Shown piece by piece: positions 8,434 to 16,850 of a stretch of DNA of 64,000 nt. This stretch comes from Chloroflexota bacterium (GTDB taxonomy: Bacteria > Chloroflexota > UBA11872), in contig JAJECS010000025.1 of assembly GCA_022821905.1 (NCBI GenBank), forward strand, positions 135,089 through 199,088, read 5' to 3'. The first letter of the stretch is position 1, and every line of letters begins with the position of its first letter. A program made the position numbers and the translations under genes. A model generated the notes under the pieces. It did not search any database, was not told the DNA's origin, and saw only the letters and a list, made by a program, of their open reading frames with translations.

Positions 8434-9636
8434 ATGATTCGCCAAGCCCGGTACAGCGACGGGACCCGCACCGCCACCGTCACGCTCGAGCGCATCGACA
8501 CCTGGGTCGAAGACACCGAGAGCATCGTGAACTTTCCGGGAATCCTGGAGCTGGACGACCGGCTGGTGCTCTACCACGCGCGCTCGCGCCACGGCGCCGA
8601 GCACACCGCCGACGAGGACCCCAACCGCATCCTGGAGTCCTATGACGACGGCGAGACCTGGCAGCCCGCCCCGGACGACTTCCCGCTCTCGTTCAAGGAT
8701 CCGATGACGGGCCGCCAGATCGACGCCTTCGGCGGATCCATCGGCTATCTCCGCGACGGAACCATCGTGCACATCGGCCACAACACGCAGTTGCAGCATG
8801 ACGTGGGCTACGAGGGGTCCCGCATGCACGACCGGTTCCAGCAGGACGACCCCACCTTTCGCTTTCAGCGGGCCTCGGGCGACGGCCAACTGCTCGAGAC
8901 GATCAAGTTCAAGGTTCCCGGCATGCCGTGGGGACGCAGGTCGTACCAGGTCTATTCGCCCATCGTCGAGCTCGACGACGGCGACCTGCTGGCGGCCATG
9001 GAGTGGGTCAAGATGCTGCCGGAGGAGCGGTGGCGCCATGAGGCGCACGGACGCGTCTGGAAATATCTCTTCGGCGTCTTCATCGTGCGCTCCGGCGACG
9101 GCGGCCGCACCTGGGACTACGTGACCCAGTTCGACCCCGACGAGGTCAAGCCGGTCTACGGGATCAGCGACAGGGGCGTCGACGAGGGGTTCGATGAAGC
9201 CCACATGACCAAGCTGCCCAACGGCGACATCCTCTGCATGCTCCGCACCGGCTCCTATTCGCCCCTGTGGCAGGCGCGGTCGCGCGATGGCGGCCGGACC
9301 TGGGACGCGCCCGAGTCGACCGGGTGGCAGGCGGTGAAGCCGCAGTTGCAGGTGTTGCCGAACGGCGTGCTGGCATGCTCCTCGGGGCGCGGGGCCTATG
9401 GCCATCCGCAGGTGACGCACGTGATGATCAGCATCGACGGCACAGGGAATCGCTGGGAGGCGCCGTTCTGCTTCCACACCGGCCCCGGCTGCTCGTACAC
9501 GACTACCATGCAGCGCGACGGCAAGCTGCACGTGATCTTCTCGGACTCCGACTTCACCCGCGACATGGGGACGCACGGGCTGCCCGTGCAACGCATTCGC
9601 CGGGCCGTCATCGATATCTCGACCGACGCCGCATGA
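8434..9636 (+). CDS. Sialidase-like BNR/Asp-box protein, paralogue 3
   Basis: 400 residues with the same Asp-box layout as paralogues 1 and 2. The region after residue 80 (SFKDPMTGRQIDAFGGSIGY) differs strongly from its siblings while the rest is conserved, including the C-terminal block GPGCSYTTTMQRDGKLHVIF. The variable segment sits between the first Asp-box and the second blade, a place where substrate loops often lie. GGGAG ribosome site before the ATG; 34-nt gap from the previous gene. Confidence 0.8.
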   Translation: MIRQARYSDGTRTATVTLERIDTWVEDTESIVNFPGILELDDRLVLYHARSRHGAEHTADEDPNRILESYDDGETWQPAPDDFPLSFKDPMTGRQIDAFGGSIGYLRDGTIVHIGHNTQLQHDVGYEGSRMHDRFQQDDPTFRFQRASGDGQLLETIKFKVPGMPWGRRSYQVYSPIVELDDGDLLAAMEWVKMLPEERWRHEAHGRVWKYLFGVFIVRSGDGGRTWDYVTQFDPDEVKPVYGISDRGVDEGFDEAHMTKLPNGDILCMLRTGSYSPLWQARSRDGGRTWDAPESTGWQAVKPQLQVLPNGVLACSSGRGAYGHPQVTHVMISIDGTGNRWEAPFCFHTGPGCSYTTTMQRDGKLHVIFSDSDFTRDMGTHGLPVQRIRRAVIDISTDAA

Positions 9637-9670
9637 GCACCGCTCATTCAGCCCCAGGCAAGGAGCACCC

Positions 9671-10882
9671 ATGATCAACCAGGCCAGCTACAGCGACGGG
9701 ACCCGCACGGCCACCGTCACCCTCGAGCGCATTGACACGTGGCTCGAAGAAGACCAGACGGTGATCAACTTTCCCGGCGTCGTCCCGCTCGACGGCGACC
9801 GGCTGTTCATGACGATCCACTGGTCGCGCCACGGCGACGAGGGCAAGTTTGGCGACCCCACTCGCGCCTACCTTTCCGATGACGCCGGCGAGACGTGGTC
9901 CGAAGCCCCGCGCGACTTCCCCATGGTCACCCGCGACCCCCGCACCGGTTGGATGACCGAGAACTGGGACTCGGGGGCGTGGGGCTTTCTGCGCGACGGC
10001 TCGATCGCCCGCGTCGATCACAACACCCACAAGCAGCACACGCTGGGCCACGACCGCTCGCAGGGACACATGCACGAGCGCTTCCAGCAGGAGGACCCGG
10101 AATTCCGCTGGCACCGCTACGCCCGCGACGGCTCGAAGCTGGAGCACTGGACGTTCAAGGTCCCCGAGTTGCCGCGCGAGCGGGCGTCGTACCAGTGCTA
10201 TTCCCGCATCCTGGAGCTGGATGACGGCGACATCCTGGTGGCGCTGGAGTGGGTCGACCAGCTGTCCGAGTCTGAGCAGCACATGGACGGGAGCGGGCGG
10301 GTGCGCAAGTTCCGTTTCGGAACGTTCATCGTGCGCTCCAGCGACCGCGGGAAGACGTGGAAGTCCGTCGCGACGTTCGATCCGGCGGTGGTCAACCCGG
10401 TCTACGGCATTTTCGACCGCGGGGTCGACGAGGGCCTGGACGAGGCCGACCTCGCCGTGCTGCCGAACGGCGACATCCTCTGCGTGATGCGAACGGACTC
10501 CTACGCGCCGATGTTTCAGGCACGCTCTCGCGACGGCGGCCACACCTGGAGCGAGCCGGAGTCGACCGGCTGGCAGGGCGTCAAGCCGCGGCTGGAAGTG
10601 CTGCCGAACGGTGTGCTGGCCTGCGCGGCAGGGCGTGGCGCCTACGGCAACCCCCAGGTGACCCACGTGATGCTGAGCCTCGACGGCACGGGCAACCATT
10701 GGGAAGCGCCGTTCTACTTCCACACCGGCCCCGGCTGCTCCTACACGACGACCATGCAGCGCGACAGCAAGCTGCACGTGATGTTCTCGCACTCCGACTT
10801 CACCCGAGAGATGGGCACTCACGCCCTGCCGAATCAGAAGATCCGGCGGGCGGTGCTGGACGTCCAGGTGAGCGATACGTAG
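9671..10882 (+). CDS. Sialidase-like BNR/Asp-box protein, paralogue 4 (most diverged)
   Basis: 403 residues, the most distant of the four. It keeps TLERIDTW near the N terminus, Asp-boxes SDDAGETW, SSDRGKTW and SRDGGHTW, and the C-terminal GPGCSYTTTMQRD block. Blade 3 has QLSESEQHMDGSGRVRK where the others have LPEERWRHEAHGRVWK. AAGGAG lies before the ATG. Last of the tandem array; a 144-bp gap follows before a restriction gene of different base composition. Substrate not known. Confidence 0.8.
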   Translation: MINQASYSDGTRTATVTLERIDTWLEEDQTVINFPGVVPLDGDRLFMTIHWSRHGDEGKFGDPTRAYLSDDAGETWSEAPRDFPMVTRDPRTGWMTENWDSGAWGFLRDGSIARVDHNTHKQHTLGHDRSQGHMHERFQQEDPEFRWHRYARDGSKLEHWTFKVPELPRERASYQCYSRILELDDGDILVALEWVDQLSESEQHMDGSGRVRKFRFGTFIVRSSDRGKTWKSVATFDPAVVNPVYGIFDRGVDEGLDEADLAVLPNGDILCVMRTDSYAPMFQARSRDGGHTWSEPESTGWQGVKPRLEVLPNGVLACAAGRGAYGNPQVTHVMLSLDGTGNHWEAPFYFHTGPGCSYTTTMQRDSKLHVMFSHSDFTREMGTHALPNQKIRRAVLDVQVSDT

Positions 10883-11026
10883 CCGGCGATCAACCCGGGC
10901 CAGAATGGAGCACTCCGGCGAGCTCGCACGATCCACGCCAGGCCATGGACATTCGGTCCTAGCTGTAACGCATCCCATGGCGGTGCTTCGATATCTTGAA
11001 TCCGTTGCCAGGACGTCCAAGATGCG

Positions 11027-11632
11027 ATGTCAATAACCCGGAATACAGTCGATCATGGTCAATTCAACAGCAGTCTCAGTCTGCCGTTTGAGTTGCGCCT
11101 ACAGGATTTTCAGATAGCTATTCAAGACGTCTACGACTTTTTCTTCGATGTTAATTCCCACCTTACAAGCCGAGGCCTCCAGCGGCTCGACGATATGCTG
11201 CGGCCCGCGATCATGTCCGGCGTCTTGTCGGACATGTTGACAGCAAGTCTGGCAAAGCACTCACGTACGCTTACCGAGAATCAATATCACAATGGGCATC
11301 CCGATCTAATCGTTCAAGGAATCTACCCTGACAACGCCGTCAAATCTGGCAGCGAAGGCGTCGAGGTCAAGACAACGCGAAAGGCTGGCGGAGCCGTCGA
11401 TACTCATGGCGCTCGCGACCAATGGATGTGCGTATTCGTGTATCAGGTGGATACTAAGTCCGAACCTGCGCGTGATCGGGCGCCGATGAGCTTCACCGAG
11501 GTCTACCTTGGTCAGGTCACACTTGCTGACTTTCGCAAGAACCCTCGTAGCGAGCTGGGCACACGCACCGCCACCCTGCACAAGGATGGAATCCGGAGAT
11601 TCCGCGAGAGCTGGGTCTACCGGCTCGCCTGA
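11027..11632 (+). CDS. Putative type II restriction endonuclease (PD-(D/E)XK-like)
   Basis: 201 residues. A candidate nuclease core is visible: Pro92-Asp93 in NGHPDLIV, then Glu113-Val-Lys115 in GVEVKTTRK, the spacing expected for a PD-(D/E)XK active site. The C-terminal part (DQWMCVFVYQVD, FTEVYLGQV) is well-formed but not recognised further. It runs tail-to-tail with a DNA methyltransferase and overlaps it by 16 bases, the classic arrangement of a restriction-modification pair. Codon use is visibly less GC-rich than in neighbouring genes, suggesting acquisition. The endonuclease call rests on motif plus partner. Confidence 0.65.
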   Translation: MSITRNTVDHGQFNSSLSLPFELRLQDFQIAIQDVYDFFFDVNSHLTSRGLQRLDDMLRPAIMSGVLSDMLTASLAKHSRTLTENQYHNGHPDLIVQGIYPDNAVKSGSEGVEVKTTRKAGGAVDTHGARDQWMCVFVYQVDTKSEPARDRAPMSFTEVYLGQVTLADFRKNPRSELGTRTATLHKDGIRRFRESWVYRLA

Positions 11633-12783
11633 TTTGCGTCAACGGGAAGTCGGGTCAGCTTCGGGATGGCGTCTTTGGCAATCTCGAAATACCGATCGTC
11701 CTTTTCTAGGCCAATGCTCTGATAGCCCAAGGACTCCGCGGCAGCCAGCGTCGAGCCGGCGCCCGCAAATGGATCGAGCACGACGCCCTCGCCAAGCGGT
11801 AACGCCGACCGCACAAGCTGCCGTAAGAATGCCTGAGGCTTGAGGCTCGGATGCGGCGCCAGGTCTCGCTCGGCTTTTCGTGTTGGCGACGACGGGATTA
11901 CATCGCCGAATGGCTTCTCCTCAATAGGGCGCCGGAATCCGCCGGTTTTCCACGCTCGCAGATTGTCCTGCACCCGTCCTTCAATGGGACTTCGGTAAAC
12001 AACCCAGGGTTCCCACATCGAGCGCGGCATGACGCTGACGGCGGGAAACTCGTCATGCGCGCCCTTGGGTCGGTCGCCGCCGCGCATGGTCATGGTCAGA
12101 CGCACGATCTCGCCGCGGCGCTCCAGTCCGGCGTCCGCCAGGGCCGCCGATACCAGGTAGGAAACCAACGGATTCGACGCCACGATCACATGGGCGCCCG
12201 GAACGAGTTTGGGAAGAAGCAGACGAGCCCACACGAAGAAAAACGAACGAAGTTGCTCGAGTTGCTCCGGCGTAAGCGTCGTGAAGCGGGGCAGCGGCGA
12301 CCGAAGATGTCCATCGAATGACGGGGGAATCCGCCAAACGCCGCCCCTCCCGCTGCGGAGCTTGGCCTGTTGCTCATGCGAGTACTCATGCAGGCCATAC
12401 GGCGGGTCCGTCACTACCGCATGAATGCTCATATCGTCCTGCTGCCGCAGCCAGTCGAAGCAGTCCGCGTGGTGAAGTGTGGCCCGGCCGAACGCAAAGG
12501 GCTCCCGCCACTGCTGGTCCATGAGGCCGTCGTGCTGGACGCCCGCCGAATTAGCCGAACGCAGGGCGTAAACGCCGCGCTCTTCGCGTGCGAATACGTT
12601 CGGCGTATTCAGCCGCAGGTAGGAGCGAACCGAGGACCCGGGCGTCGGTCCGATGACTTGGGCCACCCGGTCTTCAATTTCCTTGACTGGCAGGGCCTGC
12701 GAGGTCAGCGACATGACCTGCAAGATGCCGTCCCTCACCTGCCCTGGGGCGTAACGCACCTGCCGCTTTGCTGCACTCGCCAT
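11617..12783 (-). CDS. DNA (adenine-N6 or cytosine-N4) methyltransferase, beta class
   Basis: 388 residues. An N-terminal winged-helix segment (about 10-75, similar in style to the HARE-HTH domain of restriction proteins) precedes the catalytic domain. Motif IV DPPYG is at 126-130 and motif I DPFAGAGST at 337-345. The order IV, target-recognition region, I is that of beta-class amino-methyltransferases. It protects host DNA from the convergent nuclease at 11027-11632. The ATG at 12783 is chosen because the frame upstream reads as a shadow of the isomerase gene. Target base and sequence cannot be predicted. Confidence 0.9.
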   Translation of the reverse strand: MASAAKRQVRYAPGQVRDGILQVMSLTSQALPVKEIEDRVAQVIGPTPGSSVRSYLRLNTPNVFAREERGVYALRSANSAGVQHDGLMDQQWREPFAFGRATLHHADCFDWLRQQDDMSIHAVVTDPPYGLHEYSHEQQAKLRSGRGGVWRIPPSFDGHLRSPLPRFTTLTPEQLEQLRSFFFVWARLLLPKLVPGAHVIVASNPLVSYLVSAALADAGLERRGEIVRLTMTMRGGDRPKGAHDEFPAVSVMPRSMWEPWVVYRSPIEGRVQDNLRAWKTGGFRRPIEEKPFGDVIPSSPTRKAERDLAPHPSLKPQAFLRQLVRSALPLGEGVVLDPFAGAGSTLAAAESLGYQSIGLEKDDRYFEIAKDAIPKLTRLPVDANQASR

Positions 12784-12865
12784 GCTGGTGCAAAGGGTAG
12801 ACGTCCAGACGTCTATGGTCAAGAACTCACCGATCCGTAGCGGACGTTCGGCCTCGGGGCTTTGC

Positions 12866-13861
12866 CTAGTGCCCAACTCCGGCCAGCGCCGTCCCGAAGT
12901 ACCCCGGAAAGTACTCCGCGCAATTCTCCGCCAGCCATTCGATGCTGAGCCGCACCCATAGCTGCGGGTCGCGGTCGGGGAGGCAGGGTGGTTCCAGGCA
13001 GACGGGGATCGCGTGGGGATCCGGGGCGCCGGCTTGCAGGATCGCGAAGATCTCGGCGATCTCGACGCTGCCGTGGCCCACGGGGGCGTGGAAGAACTTG
13101 GGCTCGCCGGTGGTGGTGATGGATTGCACGCGCATGTCGCGCAGGTGCGCCATGGCGACGTAGGGCGCTGCGAGCCGGGCCGCCTCGACCTGATCCTCGA
13201 CGACCGCGAGGCTGTTGGAGAAGTCGTAGTTGATCCGCAGCCAGGGCGACGCAACGCCTTGGACCACCGGCACGATTTCGCTGATGCGGTAGTCCATGTG
13301 ATTCTCGAACGCCAGGACGATCCCCAGGTCCTCCGCGACGCGGACGAGGTCGCGCAGGTTCTCGATCATGCAGTCGATCTGGACGGCGATCGGCACTTCG
13401 CGGCTGAAGTGCCCGAAGCGCAACCCGCCGTTGGGCACCGGCTGGCCGGGCGGCCCCGGCGGATCGGCGTTGACGATCTCGGTGAGTCGACAGCCGCCGG
13501 CGTGCAGAATCTCGAGGCTGCGGACGGCCTCTGCGCGAACGGCCGGCCATTCGTGACTCTCGACCGCCCAGGCGCCGCTGACCGACCCGACCCACTCGAT
13601 TCCGAGCCCAGCCATGCGGCGGCCGGTGGCCGCGCTGGCCTCGGCGTCGGCAAACCAGCTGCTGCCCATGTGCAGCGCCTCGAACCGGTGCTCCACGCAG
13701 CGGTCGATCCACCAATCCACGTGGTCGTCGGGACCTTCCGGACCCAGCGTGGTGGTGCCGTAGGGATAGCGCATGCCGCGGAAGCCGAACTCGGGCCGGT
13801 CGATGCGCAGCCCCGGATAGGACACCCAGCGGTACGCGGCCTGCGACCCGCCGAGCCTCAC
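12866..13861 (-). CDS. Sugar phosphate isomerase/epimerase-like TIM-barrel protein
   Basis: About 331 residues from the GTG at 13861; an ATG at 13774 would give 302. The GTG is favoured because the codons between keep high GC at third positions and it lies 16 nt after the upstream stop. The xylose-isomerase-like barrel is suggested by VLAFENHMDYR (metal Glu and substrate His strand), LRINYDFSNS, and HLRDMRV. It follows a Gfo/Idh/MocA gene in the same orientation, a common pairing in inositol- or sugar-lactone catabolism, so it may act on the product of that enzyme. Confidence 0.8.
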   Translation of the reverse strand: MRLGGSQAAYRWVSYPGLRIDRPEFGFRGMRYPYGTTTLGPEGPDDHVDWWIDRCVEHRFEALHMGSSWFADAEASAATGRRMAGLGIEWVGSVSGAWAVESHEWPAVRAEAVRSLEILHAGGCRLTEIVNADPPGPPGQPVPNGGLRFGHFSREVPIAVQIDCMIENLRDLVRVAEDLGIVLAFENHMDYRISEIVPVVQGVASPWLRINYDFSNSLAVVEDQVEAARLAAPYVAMAHLRDMRVQSITTTGEPKFFHAPVGHGSVEIAEIFAILQAGAPDPHAIPVCLEPPCLPDRDPQLWVRLSIEWLAENCAEYFPGYFGTALAGVGH

Positions 13862-13877
13862 GGCGCCGCTGTCTTCG

Positions 13878-14924
13878 CTAGACCCACCCGTGGTCGGGGT
13901 GGATCGGCGTGCCGCTGGTTTGGTGGGTCCACTCCGTGCCGCCTTCCAGCAGGACCTCACGGCCCGTGATGGCCGACTGCTCCGCGGCGAACAGGATCTC
14001 CATGATGTGCCGCGCATACGGCCCGTGCGTCGGCGGTTCGATGTCGCGCGCAATGCTCTCGGCGAATGCGCGCCACTCGTCGGTGAACTCGGCCGGCGGT
14101 CGCGTGAACGGCACGTCCTCCCACACGTCGCCCTTGCCGACGCGGACGTATTCCTCGTAGTGGTGGCTGAATTTCAGCGTGCCGTTGGCGCAGATGACCT
14201 GGCCCGAGTAGTCCGACGCGCCGTCGGCGAAGCCCACGGCCACAGCCACGCCCGCGCGCCCGTTCTTGTAGCGCACGAAAATCACGTCCGAGTCGTCGCT
14301 GGCCTGGTAGTGCGCGTGGGTGCCGATGGCCGCCGAAACGGAGACGGCCTGTGAGCCCATCAGCCACGTCAGGCGGTCGACGACGTGCACGCCGTTGGCC
14401 AGCAACATGCCACCGCCGTGGAAGCGGCTGCGGTACTGCGGCCGCCGGTCCGCGTGATTCCAGTTCTTGGACATGTAGCAGACTGCCGTGATCACCGGGC
14501 CCAGCTCGCCCGAATCGAGGATCGACTTGGCGGTGATGCTGGTGGGGTAGAAGTGCTGCGTCAGCCCGACCATGAGCTTGCGGTTGTTGGCGTCGGCCGC
14601 GGCGATCATGGCGTCGCAATGCTCCAGGCTGAGCGCCATGGGCTTCTCGACCAGCACGTGCTTGCCGGCGTTGAGTGAGTCGATGGTGAGGCGATGGTGC
14701 AGTTGATGCCCCAGCACCACCGCGACGGCATCGACGTCGTCGTCCTGCAGCAGCTCGGTGTGTGAGGCGTAGCCGCGGGGGATGTCGTACTGGCGCATAT
14801 AGCGCTGCCGCGGCTCTTCCAGCAGGTCGGCCACGGCGAGAACCCGCACGTCGTCCAGCGTGGCGATCGCCTCACAGTGCGAGCGCGCAATGCCGCCCAG
14901 ACCGATGATCCCGACGTTCAGCAT
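13878..14924 (-). CDS. Gfo/Idh/MocA-family oxidoreductase
   Basis: 348-residue NAD(P)-dependent sugar or inositol dehydrogenase. N-terminal Rossmann motif VGIIGLGGIA, the cofactor/catalytic motif EKPMA near residue 95, and the C-terminal substrate domain with HGGGMLLANGVHVVD. Complete at both ends. It is first in a two-gene leftward unit with the TIM-barrel isomerase. Substrate not assignable. Confidence 0.9.
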   Translation of the reverse strand: MLNVGIIGLGGIARSHCEAIATLDDVRVLAVADLLEEPRQRYMRQYDIPRGYASHTELLQDDDVDAVAVVLGHQLHHRLTIDSLNAGKHVLVEKPMALSLEHCDAMIAAADANNRKLMVGLTQHFYPTSITAKSILDSGELGPVITAVCYMSKNWNHADRRPQYRSRFHGGGMLLANGVHVVDRLTWLMGSQAVSVSAAIGTHAHYQASDDSDVIFVRYKNGRAGVAVAVGFADGASDYSGQVICANGTLKFSHHYEEYVRVGKGDVWEDVPFTRPPAEFTDEWRAFAESIARDIEPPTHGPYARHIMEILFAAEQSAITGREVLLEGGTEWTHQTSGTPIHPDHGWV

Positions 14925-15017
14925 TGGGCCACCATTCCTAACCGCCCGGCCAACGTGCCGGACCGTTCAAGGATGCCCTCTCGCCCACTCCGCGTACCAC
15001 CCCGACCCGATACGTGC

Positions 15018-15152
15018 CTACTCGAACCTCACGAATCGACCTTGGACCCAGTTCCCGTCCTCAATCTCCCACCAGACCCCCAGGTTCGCGCCGGTCAGCT
15101 TGAGCCCCGATCCCTCGGGAGCGACGTAGGCAACCTCGGCATCGGAACGCGA
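15018..15152 (-). pseudogene. In-frame protein-like tail beyond the stop of the Cache-repeat gene
   Basis: Directly after the TAA of the 15153-16547 gene the same frame stays open for 44 sense codons to a TAG. The translation reads like a small beta-rich domain (AYVAPEGSG, LGVWWEIEDGNWVQGRFV) rather than random sequence. The TAA may therefore be a nonsense mutation that removed a C-terminal domain. It has no start codon or ribosome site of its own. Confidence 0.45.
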
Positions 15153-16547
15153 TTAGGTTCGCACGTTTGGCCCGCCTGCCGGCACGACCACCGCCGCAAA
15201 CTGGTCCTCGCCTGAGATCGGAAGCTGGTCCTCGCCTGAGACGGACTCGTACCACCCCGACCCGAAGAGGAGACCGTCGTGCCGCACGACCCAGGAGTGT
15301 TTGACCTGGGGCTGCCCGTTTGCTGGGTTCACGAATACGTAGCTCACCCAGATACCGTCCTCGTCGGCCTGCAGCATCTCGAGACCGAACACACGCCCCG
15401 TGATATCCGTTCCCAGCGGACCCTTCAAGTCGTCGCCGAGCAGACTCGGGTCGGGATGCGTGAGCAGTCGATCGGCTTCGTCGAAAATGAAGACGTACCA
15501 CTGGCCCTCGAGACTCTCGGGCGTGTTGTAGTGCGTCACGGTCGCGTCCAGTCCCTCCGCGTTGTAGCGGCTGACGGCACGGGCGACGAACGCTTGAGTG
15601 AACGTCGCGGGATCGTCCGCACGCGAGATGGGTTCGTACCAGCCGGAAGCGAAGGACAAGCCGTCGTGCTTGATGACCCAGGTGTGCTTTCGCTCCGGCT
15701 CGCCGGTCGCCGGGTTCACGAAGACGTAGTCCACCCAGCGCCCGTCTTCGTCCGCCGCCACCACCTCGAGTCCGTAGGGCTTGCCGGTGATGTCGGATCG
15801 CACGGCGGGCGTGGTGCCCACGAAGTCCGGGCGCGCGGGGTTCGCCAGCACGTAACCGTTCTCGTCGAGCAGGAAGACATACCACTGACCGTCGATGCTC
15901 TCCTCTGACTGCTGATAGGCAATCGACGCGTCGCGTCCTTCGGCCTCATAGCGGCTGATGGCGGAGGCCACCACGGCCTGCGTGTAGGTCGCGGGATCAT
16001 CCTCACGCGAGATGGGCTCGTACCAGCCCGAGGCGAACGACAGGCCGTCATGCTTGATGACCCAGGTGTGCTTGCGCTCGGGCTCGCCGGTCGCCGGGTT
16101 CACGAAGACGTAGTCCACCCAGCGCCCGTGCTCGTCCGCCGCCACCACCTCGAGTCCATAGGGCTTGCCGGTGATGTCGGATCGCACGGCGGGCGTGGTG
16201 CCCACGAAGTCCGGGCGCGCGGGGTTCGCCAGCACGAAGCCGTTTTCGTCGAGCAGGAAGACGTACCACTGGCCGTCGATGCTCTCCGTGGACTGGTGAT
16301 AGGCAATGGAGGCTTCACGCCCCTCGGCGTCGTACCGATCGATGGCCTCCTGCACCACTCGCTGGGTGTAGCCGGCCGGATCGGCCACGCGCACGACGGC
16401 GTCGTCGACCATCTCCTGGGCTTCCTCGCGCGTGACTCCCGTAGTTCCGGCGATCGCGATGATGAGCGCGATGATCGCGAGGATGCCGGCGACCGTCGCC
16501 ATGATTGAGTCGGCGTTTTTCTTGGTCCGTTCCCAAATCTCCTGCAT
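15153..16547 (-). CDS. Membrane-anchored protein with three Cache-like repeats
   Basis: 464 residues from the ATG at 16547, which has GAGGA upstream; a GTG at 16565 is an alternative without one. One transmembrane helix near residues 15-37 (ATVAGILAIIALIIAIAG) places the rest outside the membrane. Three units of about 128 residues follow, each with the small-ligand sensor hallmarks QWYVFLLDENG, DITGKPYGLE, YVFVNPATG and HTWVIKHDGL, resembling single Cache domains. Units 1 and 2 are almost identical, unit 3 diverged. No histidine kinase, HAMP or methyl-accepting domain is attached, so it may be a binding or scavenging protein, or need a partner. Confidence 0.75.
   Translation of the reverse strand: MQEIWERTKKNADSIMATVAGILAIIALIIAIAGTTGVTREEAQEMVDDAVVRVADPAGYTQRVVQEAIDRYDAEGREASIAYHQSTESIDGQWYVFLLDENGFVLANPARPDFVGTTPAVRSDITGKPYGLEVVAADEHGRWVDYVFVNPATGEPERKHTWVIKHDGLSFASGWYEPISREDDPATYTQAVVASAISRYEAEGRDASIAYQQSEESIDGQWYVFLLDENGYVLANPARPDFVGTTPAVRSDITGKPYGLEVVAADEDGRWVDYVFVNPATGEPERKHTWVIKHDGLSFASGWYEPISRADDPATFTQAFVARAVSRYNAEGLDATVTHYNTPESLEGQWYVFIFDEADRLLTHPDPSLLGDDLKGPLGTDITGRVFGLEMLQADEDGIWVSYVFVNPANGQPQVKHSWVVRHDGLLFGSGWYESVSGEDQLPISGEDQFAAVVVPAGGPNVRT
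15615..16382 (-). repeat. Two near-identical 384-bp tandem units inside the Cache-repeat gene
   Basis: Units at 15999-16382 and 15615-15998 line up at exactly 384 bp (128 codons) with only scattered substitutions. A third, diverged unit follows at about 15231-15614. The high nucleotide identity of the first two implies a recent internal duplication or gene conversion. Confidence 0.8.
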
Positions 16548-16565
16548 CGCCCGTTCCTCACTCAC

Positions 16566-16850
16566 TGGCCGGTCGCCGTCGACCGGAAGCCGAGTCGTTC
16601 CACCTATCTTGCCACCGATTGTCAGCAGGTAAACGGGTTGAAGATCGCGAAGCTTGCATCCGACGCGGAAACTCCAGTCGCTTCGACTCGTGGGCTATCG
16701 GGTTGAGCGGCCGCTGGATTGCCGCTCCGTATCGACGATGGGGCAGGCTCATCCCGGAAATGACGGATTTGAGTCCCAAGGGTCTCCGTAGGCGGGAGGT
16801 GGGAATCCCGTCCCAACTCGTTTGCCGACCCAGAGCCCCCGCCGCCGCGT
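16566..16850. other. 285-bp gap, no gene recognised
   Basis: No convincing reading frame. The right part (about 16748-16812) resembles, weakly and inverted, the REP-like element at 21751-21800, with TCATCCCGGAAATGACGG on one side and GGGAATCCCG on the other. Confidence 0.4.

Noticed and set aside
14877..15215. Plus-strand frame across the gap right of the Gfo/Idh/MocA gene
   Set aside because: It is antisense to the protein-like tail of the Cache-repeat gene, which reads better as protein, and has no family likeness.
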